A DNA stretch of 64,000 nucleotides from Tillus elongatus (lineage: Eukaryota > Arthropoda > Insecta > Coleoptera > Cleridae), in the NCBI GenBank assembly GCA_964006375.1, contig OZ023262.1, positions 55,627,366 through 55,691,365 of the forward strand. Direction: 5' to 3'. The notes beneath the pieces were generated by a model. It made no database searches, was not told where the DNA came from, and worked only from the letters and a program-made list of their open reading frames with translations. Position 1 is the stretch's first letter. Each line of letters opens with the position of its first letter. Positions 7,032 to 16,060 of this stretch are shown here, one piece after another. The translations under genes and the position numbers were made by a program.

Positions 7032-7544
7032 ATGAAAGTTAACAGAAAACTTAATGAGGGGTTTTATGTAATCAACTCGAAGCCAAAAAAGAAGGTTCCC
7101 TTTAAAAACATACTAAGTCTGATTGAGGAAGTTATAAAAGATAGAAATCTTATTCCAACAGCGAACGCCGTATTTGATATAGCTCATACAATCGTTAGAA
7201 ACATTGGTGGGCGTAAGAATGTGCAGAAACCTCGAGTTATTCCAATACCTAAAAGTGGAGGCTTCCTTCCGCTGTTGCCTCTGATATTTGGTGGGCTGTC
7301 AGCACTAGGAGCTCTGGGTGGTGGTGCTGCAGGTATTGCCAAAGCCGTGAACGATGCCAAGTCTGCGAAACAGAAACTAGAGGAGGAAGAACGGCACAAC
7401 AAAACAATGGAAGCCATCGCGATGGGTAGGAGAGGGAGTGGCTTGAAATTTAAGCCAAAATGCAAGAGACTGGGCACAGGCATGTATCTCAAGAAACAGC
7501 GCTCCGGTTATGGGTTGTATCTGCAGAAACCAAAAAACGAGTAA
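7032..7544 (+). CDS. minor capsid protein (GYGLYL-type, adenovirus pVI/pX-like)
   Basis: A 170-residue basic protein from ATG 7032; the frame is open from a TTG at 7011, which is not a likely start. A basic N-terminal half is followed by a Gly/Ala/Leu-rich membrane-active-looking segment at about 77-107 (GGFLPLLPLIFGGLSALGAL, GGGAAGIAKAV), a charged helix (KQKLEEEERHNKTMEAIAM) and a C-terminus with repeated glycine-tyrosine motifs (GTGMYL, SGYGLYL). This layout is typical of the minor capsid or core protein that accompanies the ATPase, protease and hexon in Polintons and adintoviruses. The repeated G-x-G sites are candidates for maturation cleavage by the adenain-like protease encoded next. 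The last 85 bp overlap the protease frame. Confidence 0.7.
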   Translation: MKVNRKLNEGFYVINSKPKKKVPFKNILSLIEEVIKDRNLIPTANAVFDIAHTIVRNIGGRKNVQKPRVIPIPKSGGFLPLLPLIFGGLSALGALGGGAAGIAKAVNDAKSAKQKLEEEERHNKTMEAIAMGRRGSGLKFKPKCKRLGTGMYLKKQRSGYGLYLQKPKNE

Positions 7545-7912
7545 GATGTTTACCAGCAAGACCTCTAACAAATGAAGACCTTGTGAAATTTGCTGGTAAA
7601 ATGAAAATTCCATATTTTAGAGGTGTATACATGCGAGATACTTTGCCATCGAATGGGCCACGCAAGAATGAATCACTTATCATGAATTTGCAAACAAACA
7701 AGGAACCTGGCAGTCATTGGGTTGCAGTTAAGAAACGTGGTGACACAGCCGTGTACTTTGACTCATATGGAAACTTGAAACCACCAGTTGAGCTGCAGCG
7801 TTACCTTAAAAACTCTACTTTAATGTACAATCATGATGTGTATCAGAAATATAATACTTATAATTGTGGTCACTTATGTTTAAAATTTTTAAATAAAAGC
7901 CTTAAACAGTAG
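7460..7912 (+). CDS. adenain-like cysteine maturation protease
   Basis: A 150-residue frame. The conserved domain starts near residue 36 (PLTNEDLVKFAGKMKIPYFRGVYMRD), and the catalytic pattern is clear: His86 in GSHWVAV, Asp101 in YFDSYGN, and Cys136 in NCGHLC, matching the His-Asp/Glu-Cys order of adenovirus protease and Polinton homologues. It processes precursor capsid proteins during virion maturation. The start is uncertain: the only in-frame ATG upstream of the domain is at 7460, inside the minor-capsid gene and in another frame, while the next (7603) would cut into the domain. Either the overlap is real, or leaky scanning, splicing or an unrecognised start is used. An AATAAA lies at 7892-7897 inside the gene. 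Confidence 0.85.
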   Translation: MQETGHRHVSQETALRLWVVSAETKKRVRCLPARPLTNEDLVKFAGKMKIPYFRGVYMRDTLPSNGPRKNESLIMNLQTNKEPGSHWVAVKKRGDTAVYFDSYGNLKPPVELQRYLKNSTLMYNHDVYQKYNTYNCGHLCLKFLNKSLKQ

Positions 7913-7928
7913 CCTGTGTGTATCAGTC

Positions 7929-8639
7929 ATGGCGCACACCTTTGTGTTGAAAGACCGCAGCTCCCATCTGTCGTCAGACTACCATCCACCAATTGTTTTG
8001 GATGGTAATTATGCTGTTGCCTTGATAGGCTTTCACACCTACAACAACATACCCAACATCTATGAAGGTAAAAACAAATTTCATGTAAAAGAAGGAACCG
8101 GTTGGCGAACCATCACGATACCCACCGGTGCTTATGAAATAACACACTTGGAAGAGTTACTTCAAAATGAACTTGTTGGTGCTACAGCAACACACGAACA
8201 AAAGCAACAGGCTCTGCTTCTGAGACCTAATCCGAACACCATCAAATGTAGACTAAAGTGTTATACAAATGTCAGTTTTGAATTTGATGGTTCGATTGGG
8301 CGAATGTTGGGCTTTTCAAAACAAGTTCTTCAGCCGGACACCTTTTATGAATCTGATTTACCTGTTGATATAGTGGATGTTAGACAGATTCGCATCGAAA
8401 CCAATATTGTGTCTGGTTCCTATTATAACGGACAACCCTCACATACGCTGTATGAGTTTGCTCCGATGGTTGATCCTGGCTACGCAATCGACATAGAACC
8501 TAACAATTTAATTTACTTGCCGGTGAACAAGCAAGAGATTTCCAATATAAGTATCGACATCGTCGACCAAGATTCAGTTCCTGTCAACTTTCAAGGTGAA
8601 GAGGTGTCTGTTCGCTTAAAACTTATAAAAGTTGCTTAG
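7929..8639 (+). CDS. penton-like minor capsid protein
   Basis: A 236-residue protein from ATG 7929, 16 bp after the protease stop. It is beta-rich with few charged helices, and contains LDGNYAVALIGFHTYNNIPNI, GWRTITIPTGAYEITHLEELLQNEL and LPVDIVDVRQIRIETNI..SYYNGQPSHTLYEF. Size, composition, and position between protease and major capsid fit the single-jelly-roll penton protein of Polinton-like viruses, which fills the capsid vertices. I recognise the family by layout and style rather than by a catalytic motif. It could carry the attachment surface together with the fibre-like protein. Confidence 0.7.
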   Translation: MAHTFVLKDRSSHLSSDYHPPIVLDGNYAVALIGFHTYNNIPNIYEGKNKFHVKEGTGWRTITIPTGAYEITHLEELLQNELVGATATHEQKQQALLLRPNPNTIKCRLKCYTNVSFEFDGSIGRMLGFSKQVLQPDTFYESDLPVDIVDVRQIRIETNIVSGSYYNGQPSHTLYEFAPMVDPGYAIDIEPNNLIYLPVNKQEISNISIDIVDQDSVPVNFQGEEVSVRLKLIKVA

Positions 8640-8640
8640 T

Positions 8641-8802
8641 ATGTTGGTCTTCAAGGATATAAAATCAAGTGCATCTACCACATCAAATTCAGTTGAGTCA
8701 GACACGTCAAAGGGTACGCTTCGTCCCGATAATATTGAGTTCCTGCAAAGCCTGGGTTATCATGTCGTCAAAACTAGAAATATTCAAAGAACCCGTGTTT
8801 GA
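8641..8802 (+). CDS. small conserved ORF upstream of major capsid
   Basis: A 53-residue frame opening with ATG at 8641, one base after the penton stop codon, and ending at TGA 8800-8802. It overlaps the first 41 bp of the major capsid gene in another frame. It contains a Ser/Thr-rich N-terminal half and the segment RPDNIEFLQSLGYHVV. A short xxNxEFLxSLGxxV-type peptide before the hexon gene is something I associate with Polinton-like elements, so I think it is real. Function is unknown; a small virion or assembly peptide is possible. Confidence 0.5.
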   Translation: MLVFKDIKSSASTTSNSVESDTSKGTLRPDNIEFLQSLGYHVVKTRNIQRTRV

Positions 8803-9967
8803 TGATGGCATCGATCGAGAAGAGCTGCGTTCTTACTATTCACCAACTAAATCGTTTGGTAACAGCGATGAAATTGAAATAGCCATCAACCAACAAGATG
8901 CGTTCGTATGTCTGGCCGAGTCAGCTCTAATAATCGAAGGTGCTCTGGAACCTGTAGCAATCCAAAATGCCACTGGTGCTTGTTATCTGTCAAATAATGG
9001 AGGAGCAGCTCTGTTTGAATCAATGACCTATGAGTTAAATAACAAGGAAGTGGAACGAGTGCGAGACCCATACACCACAACCATCATCAAAAGTCTGCTA
9101 TCGTTCAGTAAGAATGAAGCCCAATCTCTTAGCAACGCCGGTCTGAATGTGTCGTCGGAGCACATCACCTTAAATGATAACAAGTTTCACATGCTCATAC
9201 CTGTCTGGTTCCTCTTCAGTTTCTTTCATCATTTCAAAGGAGTTCTCTGTGGCAAACATACTTTCCGCTTTACAAGAAGTCGAAACGATTCCAACGGCTA
9301 TTACAGCACAGGTACGGCACGAGCAAAAATTACCGTAACCAATATGTTTTTAAAGGTAAAACATGTATTTCCCAATGATAAAATGAAATTGGAACTGATG
9401 GATAAAATAGCCAAAGACACCTCTATATTTCTCGCATACCGTAAATGGGACATATACGAGTTACCAGCACTCAGAGATATCAACAGAGATGTGTGGGCTG
9501 TTAAAACTGCAACCAACTTGGAAAGACCTCGATATGTGATTATAGCATTTCAAACAGATCGTAAGGATAACGTGAAGAAGAGGTCAGACTATTTCGATAA
9601 CATTGGTATGTTGGACCTCAGAGTGTTTCTAAATTCAGAATGCTACCCTTATGAATCTATGAATATGGATTTTGAGAAATCGAAATATGCAGAAGCCTAT
9701 AACATGTATACAGATTTTCAAAAAAGCTTCTGTTATAAAAACATGTCGGAGCCTATCTTGAATTATGACGAGTTTAAAGACAGAGCTCTATTTGTGATTG
9801 ACTGTCAGTACCAGAACGAGTCAATCAAGTCTTCAACGGTGGACATTAAGGTGGAGTTTATGAGTCACGCCAACTTCCCAAAAAATACTCGTGTTTATTG
9901 TCTGGTTATTCATGACAGTGTAATGGAATATAAACCTCTAACGGGTATCGTTAGAGCCATTATGTAA
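8762..9967 (+). CDS. major capsid protein, double-jelly-roll type
   Basis: A 401-residue protein from ATG 8762 (MSSKLEIFKEPVF); an in-frame GTG at 8669 is ignored. Recognisable blocks are EIEIAINQQDAFVCLAESAL, ALFESMTYELNNKEVERVRD, HMLIPVWFLFSFF, FRFTRSRNDSNGYY, DVWAVKTATNLERPRYVIIA followed by FQTDRK, LDLRVFLNSECYPYESMNMD, and IKSSTVDIKVEF near the end. Two beta-rich halves are consistent with the double-jelly-roll hexon fold that builds icosahedral shells of Polintons, adintoviruses and virophages. The sequence belongs to the short (about 400-residue) arthropod-associated group rather than the longer Polinton hexons. Its 5' end overlaps the small ORF by 41 bp. Confidence 0.8.
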   Translation: MSSKLEIFKEPVFDDGIDREELRSYYSPTKSFGNSDEIEIAINQQDAFVCLAESALIIEGALEPVAIQNATGACYLSNNGGAALFESMTYELNNKEVERVRDPYTTTIIKSLLSFSKNEAQSLSNAGLNVSSEHITLNDNKFHMLIPVWFLFSFFHHFKGVLCGKHTFRFTRSRNDSNGYYSTGTARAKITVTNMFLKVKHVFPNDKMKLELMDKIAKDTSIFLAYRKWDIYELPALRDINRDVWAVKTATNLERPRYVIIAFQTDRKDNVKKRSDYFDNIGMLDLRVFLNSECYPYESMNMDFEKSKYAEAYNMYTDFQKSFCYKNMSEPILNYDEFKDRALFVIDCQYQNESIKSSTVDIKVEFMSHANFPKNTRVYCLVIHDSVMEYKPLTGIVRAIM

Positions 9968-10027
9968 TAATAGTATGTCATTTATGTATGTCATTTATGT
10001 ATCAATATGTACAACTTAATTAATCCT

Positions 10028-10033
10028 AATAAA
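10028..10033 (+). terminator. polyadenylation signal after major capsid gene
   Basis: AATAAA 61 bp after the capsid stop codon, followed by a T-rich stretch (TTTTTATTG). It probably ends the rightward capsid transcripts. Confidence 0.6.
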
Positions 10034-10470
10034 TTTTTATTGTATGTAAATCAGTTGTTTTATTTTTATTTTGTTGCATTTTTATTAACCCCTTTCTGTA
10101 AGGTTAACAACTGTAAAAAACGTTGTTTATCCTTTGTAAGACCCCCTCTCTCTTACATCAGTTTGTTTCCTCAATACAAGAGAGAGAGACACTTGTTCAG
10201 TATGTGTTAAGTCGTGAAACAAGGATGACGTGTCTTGCTGTATGTAAGTACACTCTTCTTATTATGTCTGTTTGTATTCAAATAACAAATACAAACATAA
10301 CCTTACTAACAATTGGATGGCAGGGTAATCAGCCTGTACAAGAGAGTGTGTGTTGGTTTTAGGTGTTAATACAGCTTGTTCTAACTTACTTAAATATTAT
10401 ATTTCTTCTGTTCAACAAGACGATTATTTTGATGTGTCACACATGTATGTAGCTCTAAGAATAGCTATAC
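10034..10470. other. non-coding stretch inside the element
   Basis: No convincing gene; short frames here lack conserved motifs. It contains a CTCTCTCT/AGAGAGAG inverted pair (about 10145 and 10181), which could form a hairpin. Confidence 0.5.
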
Positions 10471-11660
10471 CGGAAGTGTCTACCGGAAGTAACATTTTTA
10501 TTGAATATGCTTATAGAGTTTGCTTTGCTGAACAGCGTGTATGTATTGATTCTATCGTACATCTCACGGATCTTCCGCGATAAGGGTTTGAAGTTTTTTA
10601 TCTCAGTTTCTTGTAGACCTTGTTACGAAACATACATTTTTGAAGTCGGTTCCTTTCTATCACTTTCCATTGAAAAGATATAACGATTTAAAGTTTTAGA
10701 CCGGAAGTGGCCATTTTATTGTATATTCCAATTTGATTTGGCCTCCTTAACACCGTGCATGTATTGGTTCCAGCGTACATCTCACGGATCTTCCGCGATA
10801 AGGGTTTAAAGTTTTTTATCTCAGTTTCTTGTAGATCTTGTTACGAAACATACATTTCTGAAGATAGTTCCTTTCTATCACTTGTCGTTGAAAAGATACA
10901 AGGATTTAAAGTTTAGACCGGAAGTGGCCATTTTATTGTATATTCCAATTTGATTTGGCCTCCTTAACACCGTGCATGTGTTGGTTCTCTCGTACATCTC
11001 ACGGATCTTCCGCGATAAGGGTTTAAAGTTTTTTATCTCATTTTCTTGTAGAGCTTGTTACGAAACATACATTTTTGAAGTCGGTTCCTTTCTATCACTT
11101 GTCGTTGAAAAGATATAACGATTTAAAGTTTAGACCGGAAGTGGCCATTTTATTGTATATCCCAATTTGATTTGGCCTCCTTAACACCGTGCATGTGTTG
11201 GTTCCATCGTACATCTCACGGATCTTCCGCGATAAGGGTTTAAAGTTTTTTATCTCATTTTCTTGTAGAGCTTGTTATGAAACGATATATTTTTAAAGTC
11301 AGTTCATTTCTATCACTTGTCGTTGAAAAGATATAACGATTTAAAGTTTAGACCGGAAGTGGCCATTTTATTGTATATTCCAATTTGATTTGGCCTCCTT
11401 AATACCGTGCATGTATTGGTTCCTGCGTACGTCTCACGGATCTTCCGCGATAAGGGTTTAAAGTTTTTTATCTCAGTTTCTTGTAGACCTTGTTATGAAA
11501 CATACATTTTTTAAAGTCAGTTCATTTCTATCACTTGTCCTTCAAAAGATATAACGATTTAAAGTTTAGACCGGAAGTGGCCATTTTATTGTATATTCCA
11601 ATTTGATTTGGCCTCCTTAACACCGTGCATGTATTGGTTCCATCGTACATCTCACGGTTG
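10470..11660. repeat. 217-218 bp tandem repeat array
   Basis: Five full units, marked by CTCACGGATCTTCCGCGATA at 10563, 10781, 10998, 11215 and 11433, then a sixth partial start at 11651. A decayed half unit precedes the first. Each unit holds ACCGGAAGTGGCCATTTT, that is an ETS consensus (CCGGAAGTG) next to a YY1-like site, plus the small palindrome TTCCGCGATAAGGG. The array abuts the right TIR and has no coding capacity. It could be an enhancer, homologous-region or replication-origin structure. Confidence 0.9.
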
Positions 11661-11918
11661 AACCTGTTGTCTATTTTGTTTCTGAACTTCCTTCTCTTTA
11701 AGAAAGAAAGCCGCCATTTTTATAATGTCAGCTTAAGGTATCACAGGCTTCCATCTTTCATTCCGCCATTTTGGTTCTTCCGTTTTGGTTCCGCCTCTAA
11801 TATTAAACATTATTTTGTAAATCATCCATTTGTCTAATAATAAACTTTAATTATGTTACATGTATGGTTTGTTTGTAGTCGTATATATATATACCAACCT
11901 AAAACAATAAATTAATAA

Positions 11919-11992
11919 GCGTCTGCTTAGCTCAACGGGTAGCATCGTTGCCTCCCATCTGAATGCCCCGGGTTCGAAACTCACCTGCACCA
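11919..11992 (+). other. tRNA-like sequence inside right TIR
   Basis: Same sequence as 2294-2367 in opposite orientation: A box at 11928-11939, B box at 11971-11981, terminal CACCA at 11988-11992. Both copies would be transcribed towards the element's end. Confidence 0.6.
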
Positions 11993-12146
11993 AATGGTTT
12001 TTTTCAAAATATAATAATTTGAAGTAATAGGTTAGACACTTTGAAATGTTTGCATGTGACTGTCTGGCCCAAGTCGTGTGACGTCACAGTTTCCTAGACA
12101 GGTCAATGACCTTAGAATGCAGAATAACACGGATGTGACTGTCTGG

Positions 12147-12339
12147 CCCAGGGCGTGGCTGGGCGCCGGGGCTGGCGCAGGGGCTTGGCGCCGGGGGCCG
12201 GGGCGTGGCTAGGCGCCGGGACCGGCGCCGGGGCAGGCGCCAGGGCAGGCGCCAGTGCAGGCGCCGGCGCCAGGGCGTGGCTAGGCGCCGGCGCCAGGGC
12301 AGGCGCCAGGGCGTGGCGCCAGGGCGTGGCGCCGGCGCC
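12147..12339. repeat. GC-rich GGCGCC tandem array, right
   Basis: Mirror of the left array (1959-2143) but with a different number and order of units, as expected of a slippage-prone repeat. Confidence 0.85.
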
Positions 12340-12364
12340 GTGACGTCACTTCCTGTGACGTCAC
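12340..12364. promoter_or_regulatory. CRE-ETS-CRE cluster in right TIR
   Basis: GTGACGTCAC at 12340-12349 and 12355-12364 flanking TTCCT; mirror of 1933-1957. Confidence 0.5.
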
Positions 12365-12393
12365 TGTCTGCTCAAAGTGCCGCATTACCTACT

Positions 12394-12399
12394 CTTTCC
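12394..12399. repeat. 6-bp target-site duplication, right copy
   Basis: CTTTCC, identical to 1898-1903. Confidence 0.88.
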
Positions 12400-12469
12400 T
12401 ACTGGTTCAGTGAATGTTCTTAATCACTGGTGATTCCATGGTCATCACCAGGATCATTTTCCGATCACT

Positions 12470-13105
12470 CCTATGTTATGTTCTCTACAGCCAGATTAAC
12501 CAGATATGTGCCCAAATGAGTTGCGTGTCCATTATATATTACAACTACTGGATGATTGTCAGTCAGTATGTGGTAAGAACCATTCTGTCATTACTAGCAT
12601 CATTTTCCCAAGATTTCGTTGCTTTCTAAAATACCGTCCTCGAACCTTGTTTTGAGTACAGATTTCTCTTAGCATCTTGGAGAAGACATTGGAAATTTCA
12701 TGTTTTTTCTTAGCTATTCAAAGAGTTTTGTGTCCCAATGAGATTCTAGGTAGTGGAAAAGTCATAAATCTACTGACTAAAGCAGTTGGCTTGTGTGAGG
12801 TGGAAGCTTAAGAATGGTTATGTTCTCTACAGCCACATGACTTATTCTGCGCCCAAATGAGTTGTATGTCCATCATGTATTACAACTACTGGACGCTGGT
12901 TGCCAGTATGTGGTAAGAATCATTCTATCATTACTAGGATCATTTTCCCATTACTCTTCGCTGCTCTCGGAACTACTATTGTCGAGTCTTCTTTTCATCC
13001 AGATTTCTCCTAGCAGCCTGGAGAAGACATTATTTGGATATTTCACGTTTTTTCTTTGCCATTCAACGATTTTTGTGTCCCAATGAGATTCTAGGGTGCA
13101 GAAGG
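12470..13105. repeat. two direct ~345-bp satellite-like units
   Basis: The segment starting ATGTTCTCTACAGCCA near 12476 recurs near 12821. Matching blocks include GCCCAAATGAGTTG, TATTACAACTACTGGA and GTGTCCCAATGAGATTCTAGG. The units are diverged but colinear. No coding potential. Confidence 0.8.
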
Positions 13106-15035
13106 TACATATTGTCATACTTAACAAACAACACAAGTCGAATGTTAATAGTTTAAACAATTATGGTCTATCCTATCAGTTACACACAACTGTTATTAAC
13201 ATATGCCGATTTAACAGAATCTTGTTCACTAGTGATACCACCACAGTGGTAGATAGCCCCACCTAACCTTTTGTCAAAGTTTGTTTCACAAAAAATATAT
13301 ATTTTTGTAATATTAATGATAATTGGATAGTATAATAAATTGACTTATGTGATTCAATCCCCCTCCACCTCCGCCGCTAGCATTATATTCGAGGAGTAAC
13401 TTTGACCGCTGCGTTAGCTCTAAAACAGAAGGCTCAAATTGTTTTTGGGCAGCACTCTTTATCTTTTTTTTTTTAAGGAGCCACTACCGTTAGAATTAAT
13501 AAAATGGGTATTTTTAGCTCTTTAGCGGTAGGAAAAAAAGAGCTTTGATCTTGGAAACAGCTTATAGGCACAATAAGTAAATGTGTTCTGCTAGGTAGTT
13601 AGTGGATTTAGGATTATAAATAAATATTCAAGCAGATTACCAGTACGGAATATTAAAATGATTTTTTTCAATGCAATTTTAGGTTGTTACCTTAATATGA
13701 TTAAAAAAAAACAACAAATATTTATAAAAGCGTTGTATTCACACACAATCTGCTATTTTTCTTCAGATTTGTTATCTTTAGTTTGTGCCTTTACAATACC
13801 TTTATATAGTTGAAGAAGGCCACAGAATAAAGTTGATTGTTGATTATTGTTGAAATACTTACTTGCTGCTGAATGAAATCAAGATCACATTCCATTGTCG
13901 GGCTGCAGAAAGCATTTGTTAAATAATAATTAATGTGACGTTGGTTAATAATTAGTTTAAACGGGCAATCACAGACTGATTCAGTTTTGTTGCCATGACA
14001 ACCAAATATATTGAAGTTGCGATTGGTTGTTTTGATAAGTGATTAACCAACATGACATTAAAGGCTTTCAGCATCTGGGTACAGTTTTATTTTGTAAAGT
14101 TCATCCACCAATTTGAGCCCATGTTTAATTATACCATCTTAAATGCAAACTGCCAGCTTTAACATTAAAAACAAAAATGCAGTGTTTGTTTGTACCTTTA
14201 TAATTCAGTGTGTTCTTAGATAGCTTAATTAATTTGTTTAATCGCATGATTGCATCTACATCAGGGGTTATGTGATAAAGAAAACATTAACGTGGGTCAA
14301 TCAAAATGAGGTTATTGCACAAAGGGAAAAATTGCAAACAGTAAATAAAACAGGAGCAATGTAATACAAAATAAAACATACTTTACCTAACCATTTGCAG
14401 TTTCTTGTCTCGGGTGATGTCTGTTGGTTGAACTGGTCTTCGGGAACAACCCTTCTTCACAGAGTGGAATTTAATAGTAGGAGAGTAAGGAACAGCCTCG
14501 CTCTGTGATCCACATGGATTGAAACACTTTTCAGAAAAAGAATGAGGACTAGCCTCGTTCCTAGATCCACGTGGTTGCTACGGACAGTGTTTTCCCAAGG
14601 GGCCGACTAGACGATCAAATTGATGAAGTCCACGGCACTATAGTACGATCATCGGTCAAATACCCCTTTTGCAGTGTTCTTGACGCTGAAGTCTTCCTGA
14701 TTCCAGGCGTCGAGAAGGGGTTGGCGGCTTGTCTCGCCAATCAGGCTGTCATTCAAGAGCACTCTTACGGTTCTGATTGGCTGAAAAGGTAAATCTCAAG
14801 AGCAACATCTTTGGGTGGACCAAAGGTTGAGGTTGCTCAGGGTGACCAACTGTATTTTAGTGTCCATAGTCGGAATGTGCGTTGGCAGAAAAATGTTTCT
14901 AAAGAACATTGTTACTAAACAAAACAGAAATACTCTGTCAATAGGTGCATTTAAAAAACTCGACAATTGAGTTTGTGAAGTTAAGTACACTGGATCCTAA
15001 AAGTTAATCGTGGTGATTTTCACTTGTTGGGATTT
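13106..15035. other. intergenic, no gene recognised
   Basis: AT-rich. A 73-codon open frame at 14571-14792 has no recognisable motif. Two related segments with CTAGATCCACGTGG and TGTGATCCACATGG (14500-14575) suggest a diverged repeat. Confidence 0.45.
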
Positions 15036-15039
15036 TGAT

Positions 15040-16060
15040 TGGTACAGTATTGTTCAAATTAATGTGAACACAGGCAAACTTATGTTAAATATCGTTTGAA
15101 AGACAAAAAATGCAAATAGTAATAGTTTATAAATCTTTTAGTATTCTTCGGTAGGGTATATGACCCCATTTTGGCTTTTATTACAGCTTCAACTCGTTTT
15201 GACATTGAATCAATTTTTTACAATCTCGAAACCACATCTGAATGACAGCCTCAATAATCTTACTTTTTGTTGTACAATCTATTTTTAACAATCTGGCCTT
15301 ACATATAGATCACAAGCTCTCAATAGGATTCAAGTCCGGTGAGTTGCCAGGTCGGTCTAGAAGGATAATCATTTTGTGCTTCAAATATTTCACCATCTTC
15401 TTGGAAACATGACACGGTGCAAAATATTGCCTAAAGATTGGTTTGCCAACTGCTTGAACTTTTCCAGTTCTCTGGACAAACACATTTCTAACATCTCTTT
15501 ATACTTGTCACTGTTCATCATGCCTTCGATCTGTATAAGTTTCCCTCTTCCCATATATAAAAAACAGCCCCAGAACATCTTTTTGACTGGATGTTTTACT
15601 GTCTGGGCTAAGTGAGCTGCAATTAACTTTTCCTCCACACCTTTTATCACAAATTTTAATCAGTCCCCCTGCACCAACTGTGTCTCATCTGAGAATATGA
15701 CATATCTCCAGTGTTCTTCTGTCCAATGGGCACATTTTTTTGTCCAAACCAGTATTTTTTTCATCATAGCCTGCATCAGAAGCTGTTTCTTTTGACCCCT
15801 GATAGCTTTCCTTCATCCCTCCAAAAGGCATCTGCGATTTGTAATTGTGAATTTTCCACTCCACCCTTTTAAGTCTTACTGAAGGTATTAGCTTGTGTTT
15901 CTGGGGTTCAGCTCATTTATCAAAGTGTCTCTGCAGCTTGGACGTGTACTCACTAAGTGTAATTATCCTTTCTCTTTTCCTTCACATAATCTTTATGATG
16001 CAAAAAACACGAAAAATTAACAAAAATGTGCTATATCTCCAAAACCTGAAAAACACATGT
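15040..16060 (-). pseudogene. Tc1-like transposon relic
   Basis: On the minus strand the transposase core can be followed: FSDETQLVQGD (first catalytic Asp region, with a stop directly after), then HLAQTVKHPVKKMFWGCF and GRGKLIQIEGMMNSDKYKE, which is the Tc1 catalytic-domain signature. After 15390 the frame breaks and decayed C-terminal sequence continues to about 15170. Plus strand 15045-15075 (GTTCAAATTAATGTGAACA) resembles a Tc1 inverted-repeat end. No intact transposase. Confidence 0.75.

Larger units (their letters stand above)
1904..12393. mobile_element. integrated Polinton/adintovirus-like element without polymerase or integrase
   Basis: A 10,490-bp unit bounded by ~0.69-kb terminal inverted repeats (outer ends AGTAGGTAATGCGG and its reverse complement) and a perfect 6-bp target duplication. 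Gene order from left: KilA-N protein (+); chromodomain peptide, fibre-like protein, conserved protein and packaging ATPase (all -); minor capsid, adenain-like protease, penton-like, small ORF and major capsid (all +). This is the virion-assembly set of Polintons, adintoviruses and relatives. Family knowledge predicts PolB and a retroviral-type integrase as well, but no frame in the unit encodes either. All listed ORFs are open from ATG to stop, which suggests recent insertion or continued activity. I infer a compact satellite-like or derived element mobilised in trans; a distinct small virus lineage is the alternative. Confidence 0.88.
11695..12393. repeat. right terminal inverted repeat (699 bp)
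   Basis: Reverse complement of 1904-2594 with small differences, mostly in the GGCGCC array (12147-12339). The outer end reads CCGCATTACCTACT and is followed by the CTTTCC duplication. Confidence 0.88.

Noticed and set aside
10007..10683. Several 60-79 codon frames after the major capsid gene
   Set aside because: They run into the tandem array, lack conserved motifs and follow the capsid polyadenylation signal.
14571..14792. 73-codon frame as a possible small gene
   Set aside because: No recognisable motif, no start or splice support, and it overlaps a diverged repeat.
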